Part shown: piece after piece, positions 34,257 through 46,158 of the stretch
Position numbering within the stretch: the stretch's first letter is position 1
How the letters are laid out: each line of letters starts with the position of its first letter
Source of the DNA: Deroplatys truncata
Lineage: Eukaryota; Arthropoda; Insecta; Mantodea; Mantidae
Reading direction: 5' to 3'
Assembly (NCBI GenBank): GCA_030765065.1
Contig: CM060978.1
Location: forward strand, 114,309,692-114,373,691
Length of the DNA stretch: 64,000 bases
Translations under genes and position numbers: made by a program
The notes under the pieces: generated by a model
Database searches by the model: none
Seen by the model: the letters and a program-made list of their open reading frames with translations, nothing else
Told to the model about the DNA's origin: nothing

Positions 34257-34330
34257 CTATTCTCATGTAATACAAACAATACAAGAATGTATAAAAAGCC
34301 TTGCTAGTCAACGTTTAAAGGAGCACAGGG

Positions 34331-34693
34331 TAAAATGTTTCTACGGCTGTCACAATGAACAGAGCTGTTGTAAATATCAAAGAAATAGAAAACACGTGCC
34401 AGACGACTCCACTTGAGAATAGGCGAGTTTCCTTGCTAAACTCTGTACACCAGGAGAATGAGGTAGACATAAACAAATCGGTTGTATCACTCCGCGGCCA
34501 CATGCATTCCAAATGAGGTTACGCCCACCCTCCATCAGGTATCAGTAGCTAATTATGTTCAGTTTATTGAACACATTTACCCATACGGTAACTATTATAT
34601 GAGTTTTTTCACCACTAGGAAATATTTATTCACTTAAAACATACAGCACGCTAGTAACGGAAATTGATATTTACTTGCATCATCTCTATTCCT
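34331..34693. other. Short intergenic stretch between element relics
   Basis: The part at 34,350-34,440 is repeated in direct orientation at 35,708-35,800 (CTCCACTTGAGAATAGGCGA against GTCCACTTAAGAATAGGTGA), so the IS630-type relic lies between two copies of a roughly 90-bp repeat. Confidence 0.55.
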
Positions 34694-35399
34694 CTAATCT
34701 GGGCTTGACATTGATTGGATGCCCTTCAGGTCGGACATCTCTGTGTCGCTCGATTCATCATCTCCAAAATGTATCACACATTCTTCCACAATGGTGTCAA
34801 TAATACCCTCCAAGTCCCACAAATGTTGTTCTTCTCGAACCACATGCTGTACACAAGCACTCCAGTTATCTGGTGTTACAACATGGAATGCTGCATCAAC
34901 CAGCGCATGCAGGTCTTGCAGTTTGAAGGTCGTATTATTTCTGGCGAAGTAACCCTTCACCTGACTCCTTACCATCTCTATCGGGTTTAAGTAACAGTTA
35001 TAAGGCGGCAGACAGAGTACAGTGTGAACCGCAAGTTTGGCCATTTCATCAACTACGTATTTTTTGTACGGTTTAGCACGAGACTTGACCAATGCCAGCA
35101 ATTCCACCTTAACAAGACCCTCGTCGAAAACTATATTTTTACTTTGCAGCCATGCGTCTCACACGTGGTCTCTTCTTGCCAGGAGTTCTAACCTCACCAA
35201 CTGTGGAGTTTTCTTTGCGTGCTCTGTAAACACTTGAAATTGACACACCAGTAAACTCAGATGTTAATTTCACATCATCGATAGCAAGTTCTGGATATTT
35301 CTCGCAGTACTTGTTACATACGTTCAAAACTATTGTCTTCTCACCACTTCATCAAGGTTTTCCGCACTTACGTTTAACAACACTGGTTATTTCTGCCAT
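34694..35399 (-). pseudogene. IS630/Tc1-type transposase, catalytic middle deleted
   Basis: The N-terminus starts at 35399 (MAEITSVVKRKCGKP) and reads VLNVCNKYCEKYPELAIDDV, TSEFTGVSISSVYRARKENS. This is the HTH of an arthropod IS630-like family. After RVRRMAAK the sequence jumps to VFDEGLVKVELLALVKSRAK, KYVVDEMAKLAVHTVLCLPP and NCYLNPIEMVRSQVKGYFA, then an acidic end (GDDESSDTEMSDLKG). NPIEM holds the last catalytic Glu. The two catalytic Asp lay in the deleted part. The C-terminal 137 codons are still open. Confidence 0.8.
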
Positions 35400-36309
35400 G
35401 TTGATACATACTGAGTGTTTTGCTTTTTCCTCCTTCCCTTCTACCAGTTCCAGCAACCAATTAGCGCCATTACAAATTGAGTAACGCTAGTTACAAATTA
35501 ATTTATTTATCATTTAACATATTGAGTTGAACTATTCTTAGTACTCAATAGTTTGTGTTTTATGAAATTAAGCGAGCTTCAAACCTTAGTATTTAGTAAC
35601 ACTTTTCAAGGAACTATTTAGAGGGCGGAAGCATCAAGCAAACCGTGAAGAAGGCACGCTGCGGTCAAAACGCACGATGTTTTGTTTATGCTTACTTTGA
35701 TCTCTTGATGAACATAGTTTAGATGAAGATAATTAAAATATAGAAAAATGCATGCCGGATGAGTCCACTTAAGAATAGGTGATTTGCTGGTCTCCTTAGG
35801 AATTAATGCGATGCATAACAGTTATATCTTTCTTATTCCCAGGAAAACATTACCCTGCATGTGTTCTCAAGAGCTAATGGTAATGGACACATCAAAACTG
35901 TGCTACACTCAGCAATTACACACTTTGATAATATTCATATTCAATTCAGTTGAATATATCCAATATGTAGTTATTTAGATGACTAGTTTAAAATATAAGA
36001 TTTAGTAATGAGAGTATCATCTTAGTAATGAGTGGGTCAACTTAGTACATGACAGAGGGAGTTACTAAGCTAATTTAAAATGCTGTGCCTACAATATTTG
36101 TGTATTTTGTCTATTTAACAAGACTCATGTGTAGCAGGCAATTGTTTTAAATAATTTCATGTTATTTATTCAAGGTGTTGCTTACCTAACAAAATTATAC
36201 ATGTTATTTCCCCTAACAAAATATAGCCATTTTAAAGAAAGCCATGCATTATTCATCAGTTGTCAGAAATAAGATTACATGTGTAAATCAACAAATATTT
36301 TTATTAGTC
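35400..36309. other. Khc intron sequence, no gene seen
   Basis: It holds the second copy of the roughly 90-bp direct repeat at 35,708-35,800. Nothing else was recognised. Confidence 0.45.
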
Positions 36310-36620
36310 ACATTTTAAAATGAGCTTGAAAGAAGATTTGATGCTCCACCACCTCAAATATGAGAAGCAGCCGAGCATGAAACCTTGGTATTTTACCAGA
36401 AAAATAAAATGAAGTTCAATGACTGGTATGTGAGCAGATGACTGAGCATGAATGAAGAGAACATATTAGCTTATTTTTATGAAAAGCCGAAGAGCAAAAA
36501 TCATCTAGTCTTTGGAGTGAATAATTTATGGTAAAATCAACTCTTCTGAGGAATAATAATGCTGACACCATTAAGTATGAAAAGTTAAAGGCATTTCTGA
36601 AGAGACAATGTGCTGTAAGT
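36310..36620 (+). pseudogene. Possible Crypton-type tyrosine recombinase fragment
   Basis: Over frame changes this reads RFDAPPPQI, AEHETLVFYQKNKMKFNDWY, MNEENILAYFYEK, MVKSTLL and DTIKYEKLKAFLKRQC. This resembles the N-terminal core-binding part of Crypton/KIAA1958-like tyrosine recombinases. The stretch ends in a donor-like GCT|GTAAGT. The catalytic R..H-R-Y part was not found. The match is from memory of a weakly conserved region. Confidence 0.4.
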
Positions 36621-37951
36621 ATATCATTGTAATAATTTTAATTAAGGTATGGCTCATCTTCCCCCCATGCACATAAATATTTGCTTTTGTTACTGGAAAC
36701 AATTGTCCAATTTTGCAACCATACAAGCATTTTAGATGGTAATCCTCAAATTTTTATGTACAGCAAATGGCTGTAAATATAAAATGAGCATTCAAACAAT
36801 AAATTTTAAAGTTCTTTTAAATTAACAGCTCACAAGTTCAGTGACAAAGACTGTATGAATTCGTCAGTATTTACTTAATTAGAAAGATAAATTTAGTGAT
36901 GTCAACAAACAACATTAATAAAAGCTTTTCTAGGATTCATTGCAGGAAAATTTAGAACGGTTTTACTGCCATTTGGGTAAGCCCTTGAACATATCTGTTA
37001 AAGGTTTTTCTTGAGTAAACAAGAGGATACAGTATGCATGCAATGAAAACTGAATCAAGGGAACAGTGCCATGATTAGAGAGAATTCTACATCCTCGATG
37101 ATAAATTGCATTTCATTTATATGAGAGAATGAAAATTGTTCTATCAAGTTGACATTGCATGTTACAAGGATAGCTTAGAATGTGATCTAGGGGAGGACCA
37201 TGTTAATGGAGACCCAAATCTTTCCAGCAATAGCAACAATGAAAACAAGGATAGCCAGCAATTCCAATTACATTAACAATCTGATGAACCAATGGCAATA
37301 AAGAGAAACTCTACATTTCATCATCCATGCCATGCTCACTTCCATTTACATAATTAAAGCAAAGTCACGGAAATATGGTAAGAGTGTGGCAATGGAAATG
37401 CAAAATTTTAATTTGACTGAAAAGCTACTACATTTACATAACTCTATTTCTAAACACTTGGCTTCATGGGCCAACTTCCTGGCTAGGGGATGCATGATGC
37501 TGGCCACATCACCTTTCCATATCGGTGGGTGATCACCAATCTCTGCCGTATGTAAGTGACCATGAGGCCAACAGTTTGGTTGGCAGACCCAGTGCGCCAC
37601 AGGATTTATTTATTTTAACTTACATAAACATGGCATATTTGCTTTAAAAAACAGCTAATGTTGTTGTATTTCACACGTGTAGGATTAATCATTTTAAAAG
37701 GTAAATCATTACAGATAAAGGGGATCTTATAGCTGAGTAAATATAGTAAAATACCTTTACTTTAGCATGAGATACACCTAATACTGTTTTAACAATTAAT
37801 CTCTAAACCTCACTTTAACCTGAGTTACAAACTTTTAAAAAAATGAACATGATTTAATATGGTTACTACATAACTAGTTATAATTAGTTTTTGGCCAATG
37901 TAATATCCTAAAATTCATGTTGGCACTTTTAATATTAAAAGGTGTACTTAC
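36621..37951. other. Khc intron sequence, no gene seen
   Basis: The minus ORF at 37346-37600 has no recognised relative. A less AT-rich patch at 37,440-37,600 could be an old repeat. Confidence 0.4.
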
Positions 37952-38126
37952 TCTTTCAGCTCATTGATTAATGTCTGCTTCTCCATGATTTCATCACGGA
38001 GTGCTGCCACTTGTTTCTGATGTGCATCTCTGAGCTGATCCATCTGCACTTCCAAGGCAACTCTCATTTTGTTGGCCTGCTCCTTCTCCTCAGCCTTTTC
38101 TTTATTTGATACAGCATGGACTTGCT
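37952..38126 (-). CDS. Khc: Khc exon: stalk coil 2, HQKQ segment
   Basis: This exon has 175 bases: two bases completing a Glu codon, 57 codons, then GA left over for the next exon. It reads QVHAVSNKEKAEEKEQANKM and later RDAHQKQVAALRDEIMEKQ, ending TLINELK. This matches KIF5 VHEMEKEH...ETHQKQISSLRDEVEAK. The acceptor is AATTGCAG and the donor GA|GTAAGT. The intron downstream of it exceeds 15 kb and holds the piggyBac, DUF4817 and hAT-like relics. Confidence 0.95.
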
Positions 38127-38337
38127 CTGCAATTGTAAGGGCATTTATTATTATTTTTTTGAAGCTCTTTAAAGGTACTTTTATATGCATTACTGAAAAT
38201 ATTTGTCTTATAGAGTGTCAAAGTGGAACAGATATTCACATTTAAATTACGACAGACATTGACAGGAGCAAAATTTTTCATAACCTTTGGTCCATTTCTA
38301 AGCATTCTGCCAAAAATAAACAATATGCAATGCAATA

Positions 38338-39890
38338 TACAGGGTGTAACATAAATGTACGGCACACATTGCAGGACACATTCCTCACATGAAGACGAAG
38401 TTATGTTATATGAACTTGGGTCTGGAAACGCTTTGTTTCCATGTTACAACTCATCGTGGAAAACATACATAAACAGAACGTCAGAATCATAGGGAACCTG
38501 CACTCTTGGTTACGTCTGGTTTCGTTGTCATTATCGCAGGTTTTTTTTTTTTTTTTTAAATGTCCCTGTTACCATGCGACTTACATCATTGCTTGTTTAC
38601 GGGCAACATCAACTGTTCCAGTGAGCAGTATGACCTTGGCAAGCACACAAGTTACTACGTACTAGTAAAGTTGATCACAGACTTGGCTCATGCAATGGCA
38701 GTGTACACAAATGCAGAGATGACATGCCCATTTGATGTATGGATTAGCAGATGGCAATGGCTGGTGCTTACGCTCAACGTTTGTACCGGGAGAGATTTTT
38801 AGGAGAAAGGTGCCCTGACAGGAAAATGTTTGAAGCCATTGATCGTCATCTTAGGGAATATGGGGCATTTCAGCCTGATATTCGTGACCGGGGGAGGCCT
38901 ACAAGGCAGTTGACGACTACCATAATGTCAGTACAAGACAAGTAGCCGTAACAATAAATGTTGACCACATGACTGTCTGGCGAGTATTACACGAGGTCCG
39001 ACTGTATCCATACCATTTACAGCGTGTGCAGGCACTATCAGCAGCCGATTTTCCTGCTTGGGTACGTTTCTGCGAATGGTTTATGCAAAAAAGAGTCAAT
39101 CCTAATTTTAGTCCAACAGTGCTGTTCACAGATGAGGCGTCATTTGAACGAGATCAGATTGTAAATTATCACAATCGGCATGTATGGGCTGATGTCAATC
39201 CTCACCCAACTGTTGAAGCAAGTCATCAACAAAGATTTTCTGTCAAAGTTTGGGCCGGCATTGTTGGTGACTGTTTGGTAGGGCCTCATGTTCTTCCACC
39301 GAGGCTCAACGGACAAAGTTATCACAATTTCGTACAGAATGTTCTACCTGATCTATTAGATGTGCCTTTAGCTGTGTGACAAAATGATGGAGCACCTCCT
39401 CATTTTAGTGTTAATGTCTGTCAGCTTCTAAATAAAAGATGGATAGGTAGAGGTGGACCAATTGTCTGCCCTCCAAGCTCCCTGGACCTAAACTCACTGG
39501 ACTTATTTGTGGGGGCATTTGAAAGCTCTTGTGTACTGAACCCCAGTACCAGATGTTCAGAGTCTCCGTGCCCATATTATGGAAGGCTGTGAAACCATAC
39601 ACAATACTCCAGGAATACATCAGCACATCTAGGATTCACTAACATGCATGTATCAATGCTCACGGAGGGCATATTGAACAACTCCTGTGAGAAAGAGTTG
39701 CACATGGTATGCTGGTACGTTCTATTCTCGTGTGTTTCCCATGATTAATGAGTTACAGAAAATGAGTTGTAACATGGTAACAAAGCATTTACAGACCCAT
39801 GTTCATATAACATAACTTCTTTGTCTACGTGTGAGGAATATACCAACTTAGCATCACTGGTGCACATGTGTTACCTGCCATTACATGCCA
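38338..39890 (+). mobile_element. DUF4817-type DNA transposon B
   Basis: Inverted repeats of about 75 bp lie at 38,381-38,455 and 39,762-39,842 (GAAGTTATGTTATATGAAC, CATGTTACAACTCAT). The left end starts CAGGGTGTAACATAAATGTA. The right outermost 40 bp is diverged, so the right limit is approximate. A poly-T run lies at 38,541-38,556. Confidence 0.8.
38695..39690 (+). pseudogene. DUF4817/DDE transposase relic B
   Basis: The start at 38695 is MAVYTNAEMT. The HTH part shifts frame (DMHLMYGLADGNG, then RLYRERF and FEAIDRHLREYGAF). The main open stretch at 38969-39379 reads MTVWRVLHEVRLYPYHLQRV, VNPNFSPTVLFTDEASFERD (first Asp), FSVKVWAGIVGDCLVGPHVL and NFVQNVLPDLLDVPLAV. Then come a TGA stop, QNDGAPPHFSVNV (second Asp), GGPIVCPPSSLDLNSLDLF (third) and NTPGIHQHI. 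It is clearly the same type as relic A at 29 kb and better preserved. Confidence 0.88.
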
Positions 39891-42089
39891 GCTCTGGTAT
39901 GAAGTAAAAACACTCATTTTATTTGGAGTTATATAAAGTGTTTACATTTTAAATGCAATTACACTGATATTTAATTGTGAATGAATGAAAAAAGTTCTTC
40001 ACCAAAATTATGCTGTCAAGCAATACAAATATTCAAGTTAGAATTTGAGCATTTTAAGCAAGAAAATGAAGTGAAACATAATTTGTTGGCAAATCATACT
40101 GAAAATAGTGTTCAATGCATTCAATAAGTGCAACAATGAACTATTTCACAATCCTAATGTAGTAGCCATTAACGTATGTCCATTAGTAGTTCAGAAATGC
40201 CTATCGTTATCACACATGTTTGTAATGTTAAGAGCATTTTAAAATGAGAGTCAAATACAAACGCTTACAACACTCTCACTTGTTAATTAAAATTTGGAAT
40301 ATTCTTGATGGTGTTAATTATCCTCAGCTGTGGGTCAACTGAAACTAACATCCTAGAATTGGTCTTCTTCTAGCTAATTTCTACATTGCTTGGTCTCTGG
40401 CAATAATACACACAACTTAACCAATTCACTGACTAATAGGATTGCAAAATTTAAAACTTTATCACAATTTTTAGAAATGATAATCTTTTCACAGGTGGCT
40501 GGTTCAAGAAGCTGTATGAACAGATTTGAAGAATTTTATTTCCTCTCCAATATTATGGTTATTCATCCAAAATCGGTGTCAAACAATTTTCCCATCCGTA
40601 ATAATGTTTAATGACCTTACTCTGATTTCAGTTCCCTGCCTCCTACCCTGTGGACACTTATGTACCACTGTTTGTAGATCTGAGGAAAATAATAAATAGT
40701 ACCAAATGCAAACAAACCAATGATAGGCTGTATCATTCCCATAACACTTCAACTGTTCTGTGTACATTGTAATATTTGAGAGCTCAGCGCTCATGAGGGA
40801 TGTGGTAGTGGTGATGTAGTTTCTAATGCTCCCATTAGTTCTTGGACCTTCGGGGGAACCTTGTCCCAACATTTATTAAATGGGAGTGAACCCTGCAGAA
40901 TAGGTTACCTCCGAATGGCAGAATGACAATGACAATATTGGATCCTACAGCTTTTACTATGGACTTCAAACCATGTTTTGCCTTGGGAAGACTTCACATG
41001 TGTTGAAAAGGTTTCACTTTAAGTTCAAAGGGGTTGTAAATAAAACCACGTGACAAGAGAGCACCTCATTGGCTGGTGGACAAACTACAATCCCCCCCCA
41101 CTTAGCATGTTGTCTCTTCCTCTACACAAAACAGTTTGGTTCAGGTAGTAATATTTTGTGCAGGCTGCACAGAAATTTAAAAAACTCATTGTTGCAACAG
41201 CTCAATTTATGAAACAAATGTGTTCATTCAGATTCACCTATAAGTAACTGAATCATTATAACAGAGGGTTTAGGAGGCTATGAGCAGGCTCTGTAGTTTT
41301 TCTGGCATAAGCTGCAAGTGCACTGCTTGTCATGTGGTGATGTGTTGAGAAAATATTACTTTCAAGAGTGTCATGGCTGAGGATCCTCTGCCACTGTGGA
41401 GAAACATAAATAGGAAAGTGGAGAGAAGACAAAACGGTATTAAATGTTTAACAAATTCTGTGAAAGGTACCCCACCTGCAATCAACAATGAATGTGGTTA
41501 GCTGTTGTTTAGCAGTAACTGAATATCATTGTTAGAGATGCAGGATTGTTCCTCAAATTGTTTGCATTGCATTTGTTTTGTTATATTTTCTAACCTATAG
41601 TGCTCATTTTCTTAACTCGTTAACTTGTAAAAGTTTAAAGCAAAAGTGGTATATCAATATTAAATACCATTAAATAAATGATTTCTAAAATCTGAAGTTC
41701 AGAGCAATTTAATCCAGTTCTTTAATCAGAGGTGGTAGATAGAGCTACTGAACTATACCACTTTTGTCTTTTAGTGCCATGAGTTTGATTACAACAGGGA
41801 CACAGATTATGTATAAGCACAGCTTGTTTGTACTGCAGCGACCTCATATGTTCCACCAGTGCACAAGCAGTAAATGACCTGCTCTTGGCTACGTTTATCA
41901 GCTGTATTATATTGTGTCAGTTCTGCCTTCAGTTCAAGCTGTAAAGACTAGTTTTTGTTCATTTTGCATCTCAAAGGTTAAAAGTTTGTTCCAAGACATC
42001 TGTGTTGTGTGTAAATTAATTTATAGTATTTTTGTTATTGTTGCTGTTCTTGTTTTGTTATTAGCCCAATGAAATATTCATTTTGAACA
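39891..42089. other. Khc intron sequence, no gene seen
   Basis: About 2.2 kb, AT-rich, with a GC-rich patch at 41,030-41,105. No ORF or repeat recognised. Confidence 0.5.
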
Positions 42090-43045
42090 TATGTATGGTA
42101 CATACGTAAAAACTGAATCATGTAGTCAGGTATGCAGACAATTTCAGGAGAAATTTCCAGGTATTCCAGTTCCAGGCAGTAACTGTTAGATGTCTCATTA
42201 ATAAGTTTAAGACAATGGGATCACTAAACCTAAGAAGCAAAAGAGACATGTTCTAATGGAGGAAAAAATTGACAAAATTGCATAATTCAAACACTCTGCA
42301 AAGAAGTCTCTAAGACATGTAGCACAGCAAGTGGGTGTTTCAAAAACCTCTGTCCATACAGCTGCTAAACTTTTAAAATTGAAACCCTACAGAGTGACTA
42401 TAGTTCACGAACTGCAACCTCGTGACTACAAAAAACGAGCCAATTTCTGTAACTGGATTTTACAAAATATCGTTGATGGTACTGCTGACCCACAGTTAAT
42501 GATTTTCTCAGATCAGGCATGATTTGATTTAAATGGCCATGTCTTGCAGAACAATAGATATTAGAGCACAGAGAATCCTCATTTAATTCCTGAAGTTCTG
42601 TTGCATGATGTAAAACTCAAGTGTATGGTGTGCTGTAACAGCAAAACAGATAATAATGCCCATATTTTTCAGTGATACCGTAAATTCCTATAGGTACCAA
42701 AGAGATTCTTGCACCAATGCTGTCAGATGAGAGAGAGAAAACGGTTGTTTCCAACATCCTGCCACAGCTCATGCTGCTCAAAACTCCTTGGAAGACAAAG
42801 GCAGTTTTAACACCCCCCCCCCCATTCCCCGGGGGGAATGTGTGCGCCTTCTATTTTTGGGAAACTCAAAAATAAGGTTTATAGGAACAATTCTCAAGAA
42901 TCCATAGACGAACTTAAGGACAATATAAGTACAGAAATTATGAAAATTATAGAAGAAGACCATATGTGTGTGAATGGAAATTTCATCCAAAGATGCCAGG
43001 AATGTTTCAATGCAGATGGACACTACTTTCAACACAACTTATAAT
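42090..43045 (+). pseudogene. Tc3/mariner-like transposase relic (copy A)
   Basis: It is the same protein type as the element at 61.2 kb but more decayed. Readable parts are SAKKSLRHVAQQVGVSKTSV, LKLKPYRVTIVHELQPRDYK, PQLMIFSDQAWF (a stop replaces W; FSDQA where relatives have FTDEA), STENPHLIPEVLLHDVKL and, at the end, CQECFNADGHYFQHNL. A poly-C run at 42,812-42,823 lies where the second catalytic motif should be. No TIRs were found. Confidence 0.75.
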
Positions 43046-43637
43046 GAGATTAGTATTCATTATAGTGCATGTTACTATCACTCCTGATTAAGTAACACAG
43101 GAGTTTAAAACAGAGAACCTCCCAGTGTTAATACGTAGTACATGGAGCTGGCATATGTGCGATTTGCATCCAAATAATATATCAAATGCACTGTATTGTG
43201 TGTTACAAGTTTAGGCAAAATACAGGAACAAGACATACAAAATGTTAAAGTTAATGCAACGCAAGCTGCGGAATGTCCCGCATTCCCATACTGTCTGGAC
43301 CAATTTCCTCTTGCAGATACGTACTTAGTTCCCACCTTGCCTCCAGGTGGCGCTCCCATGTGCTTGGTGGATTAATACAATAAGGTTTGTGAATTTCTAC
43401 TTTGAATTTAAGAGTGAAACAGGTATAGTCAGAGCCTGGGACAGGATGAGAAAATCAACACACAACAACCAAGATTTGAACCACATGCCCTCAGAATGAG
43501 GGCTGCGAATGAAACCACTGGGCTACTTAATTGCCCTCAGGAAAAAATGTAATAAGCTAGAAAACAGTCATATTGTGACTTCCAGTTACCTTCTATGAAA
43601 GCAAAAAAAATAACTAAATTAGTTAACTCAGTAATAC
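43046..43637. other. Khc intron with a tRNA-like SINE fragment
   Basis: On the minus strand 43,545-43,470 reads like a tRNA-derived SINE head, with B-box-like GTGGTTCAAATC and TAGCCCAGTGGTTTCATTCG upstream. Otherwise nothing recognised. Confidence 0.4.
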
Positions 43638-43806
43638 CTGCAGCTTTCAACTTTGCACACTCTTCTCGAAGTGCATCCACATCTTCTTCTAATGTGCGCT
43701 TCTTATTCTCTGCTTCTCGCATTGACTCCTGAAGTGTCTTCATACGTGCTTCATGCTGAGAAATCAGCAACCTGCAGTCCGCCAAGTCTTTCTCATATTC
43801 TGTTAT
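43638..43806 (-). CDS. Khc: Khc exon: stalk coil 2, ISQHEARMK segment
   Basis: This exon has 169 bases: 56 codons plus the first base (G) of a Glu codon finished by the next exon. It reads ITEYEKDLADCRLLISQHEA and goes on through MREAENKKRTLEEDVDALRE. It aligns with KIF5 ELAACQLRISQHEAKIKSL and LEESVDALSEEL. The acceptor is TTTGCAG and the donor is GCAG|GTATTA, a fairly weak donor. Confidence 0.96.
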
Positions 43807-45105
43807 CTGCAAAGGCATACAAGTACATTGAATTAATGTTTAACTGACAAATTTTCCAATGCTATGTTATATACTAATGAGGCAATGAGCTTTGTTTTGA
43901 GAATATTGTACACAATTTAATCTGCTTTTCTGAGATCTCTGCCCATTTTAAACAATGCACCTGAACATTTTTTAGATTAAATTTACAGGGAAAGAAGCTA
44001 AATCAAAATGCAAAACTAAGAGAATCATTTGCAGCTAAATAACCTTAAATCTATTAAGATTCAGCTGACATTAACACTAACATAATATTACATGGCATGC
44101 AGATTCTACCTGTCATTATGATAATTTTAATTCAATCATCTTCATAGGTTGATTCAAATAATGTGTTTTTACTAGGAATCCATTTATGTTCTATATTTTT
44201 ATAATGACTGTACTCATTCTTGAATGATAGAATGAGAGGAATGTCTGGTAGTTGTATTTCAAAACATTCTTTGTAGCATTTGCCACACATTTTTCTTTGA
44301 CGAATTATCTCTTTCCTTTTTCATAAATAGATTTTCTGACCCTTCAACTGATATATCATTTGGTTTGTGTGTTGGGGATGCTGGTGTATTCCTCAAAGCT
44401 TTGGTGATTCCCTGTGGCTGGCTATGATTCATGTTCAATAGAACTGACATAGAAGAGAGATGAGAAAGTCAATGGAACGTCATTCTCTTGTAGTAAATGT
44501 TTTTTCCTCATGTTCTTTAAATTGTCAACTTTACATTCAGAACTGTGAGTGAGTTAAGAACACTTCTGGAGGTTTTAGACCAGTAAAATTATTTCACTTT
44601 TACACACAGTTTTGGATATCTTAAAACTACTGATGTATGTATGCAACTGCTGTATTATTATACCTCGGTTAGTTGCTTATGCTTAGAATAACGTATGAAT
44701 AAAGTTAGAGTAGTACATATGTTGTGAACTGTTTGCTATTAAAGGTCAGTCTGATAGCTTTTTATGGCAATAACATTTCTTTTGGACAAGATTTTATTTT
44801 TATAGAATATTTAATTCATAAGCAAGTACTGCACATACAAGCACATGTCTATAGAAAACTGGGAAGTTTTAATAGCTGGCCCATTGGTTTATACACTATG
44901 ATAGTCGGCATTGAAAAGTGTTAACTAGAAAGCAAATATGAAACATTCTACCTACCTAAAAATTATGCCTTATCTCAATTGCAAGAGATTCCACTTCTAA
45001 TAATGTATATACCTTAATTTTCACACACCATTTTGTTAATTATACTTGGAAACAGCACTATGAATTAATGAATCAAAATTAAACAGTGAAAACGTTTACA
45101 CACGT
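43807..45105. other. Khc intron sequence, no gene seen
   Basis: AT-rich. The short minus ORF at 44259-44450 has no recognised relative. Confidence 0.45.
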
Positions 45106-45470
45106 GTGCTTCAACTTCATCTGTTGTTATATATGTGTGATTTGAGCAAAGCTTTTGGTTGCATTAGACATGATATATTATTGAAGAAGACTCAAAGCTA
45201 TGGAATAAAGTGGCGGTGCTTGAACATTTTTAGCTTCTATCCTGAGAATCTTAAACAGGCATTATCACTTGGTGGAAAAATAGGTGTTCCATGAGCCTCC
45301 GTTTTATTGGGCCTTTGCTTTTTTTTGTTAATGATTAATGATGTAGTCAAATGGTTTACTTCTCCCATGGTTGTATATGCAGATAATACCTCTTTTCTGA
45401 ACGTTCATAAAGATCTTCAAACATTATCATAGCTCTGTCTTTCCCTCATTTAAATATCTTAAATTTTCTT
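45106..45470 (+). pseudogene. Non-LTR retrotransposon reverse transcriptase fragment
   Basis: It reads CDLSKAFGCIRHDILLKKTQ, SYGIKWRCLNIFSFYPEN, LKQALSLGGKIGVP, then (after a stop) SVLLGL and SPMVVYADNTSFLNVHKD. These are the RT motifs D.SKAFD...H..LL.KL..YG, GVPQGSVLGP and YADD. The catalytic YADD reads YADN and two stops are present. It has plus orientation, opposite to Khc. Confidence 0.8.
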
Positions 45471-45765
45471 TTTAGATTGTAGAACCCTAGAGAACAAGCA
45501 TTTCTACTGGACTGCTTGCATATACACTGTTTCTACCAACTATACAGCAGCTTAGAAGCCCCATAAACTGATGTACAGGAAATCCAAATTAAATGTATTG
45601 CAACACTGGTGCCTATCCATGTTGACAATTGATAGACCACTTAAAGGAACATTTCTGTTATCTGTTGATTCCAGCAATTGCATGATCGCTCTGTACTAAG
45701 CATTCCTCATATCTACATTTAGTCATAATGAATGCTAACTCTGATGGTGGATTTGCTTCCCTTAC

Positions 45766-45906
45766 CTTCTTATTGCAGTCTACTTGGAATGACTCCAAAC
45801 CTTGGCAGCGCTGCACCAGGTTCTTCACCTCAGACTTCATCTTAGAAATGTACAGCCTAGCTACAGTGAATTCTTCTTCTAATTTACCATTGCTATCAGC
45901 AGTTAT
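45766..45906 (-). CDS. Khc: Khc exon: stalk, [18 protein letters not shown] segment
   Basis: This exon has 141 bases (47 codons), phase 0, with acceptor GGTTACAG and donor AAG|GTAAGG. It carries [20 protein letters not shown], among the most conserved stretches of the kinesin-1 stalk, followed by [19 protein letters not shown]. It lies at the start of the second stalk coiled coil. Confidence 0.97.
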
Positions 45907-46011
45907 CTGTAACCAAAATGTATGTATCATACTCTTTGGCTACATTACAATCTTCTTATATGTAACCTACAGCCTTTCTCTTCTTTAGCCAAAGCAAATG
46001 GCATCACTTAC

Positions 46012-46158
46012 CTTCATGTCCCCATCACCACCGATTGCAACTCCTATCTCACCCAGGTCCTTTAAAAGATTTGTCAACATCTCGGTAATTCTCTTTCTCT
46101 GATGTGTAGACATGTCTTTCAACTGTTGTAACTCAGATGAAGTAGAGTTCAACGCAGA
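46012..46158 (-). CDS. Khc: Khc exon: stalk, THQRKR to GDMK
   Basis: This exon has 147 bases (49 codons), phase 0, with acceptor TTTTACAG and donor AAG|GTAAGT. It contains LQQLKDMSTHQRKRITEML and LLKDLGEIGVAIGGDGDMK. These match the KIF5 segment LKEMTNHQKKR...LLKDLAEIGIAVG, near the central stalk hinge where the molecule can fold. The next intron is only about 105 bp long, the shortest in the window. Confidence 0.96.

Larger units (their letters stand above)
31481..34330 (-). mobile_element. piggyBac-like element (interrupted)
   Basis: It starts CCCTTCAGAACTC after CTAA and ends GAGCACAGGG before TAAA. These look like CCCT...AGGG piggyBac ends with eroded TTAA duplications. The inside is a minus-strand piggyBac transposase relic, broken by a 0.72-kb Penelope-like foldback at 33,305-34,025. 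Without it the element is about 2.1 kb, a normal size. The outer ends are less certain than the coding match. Confidence 0.7.

Noticed and set aside
34719..35237. Plus-strand ORFs opposite the IS630-type relic
   Set aside because: Shadows of the minus-strand transposase, which has the clear family motifs.
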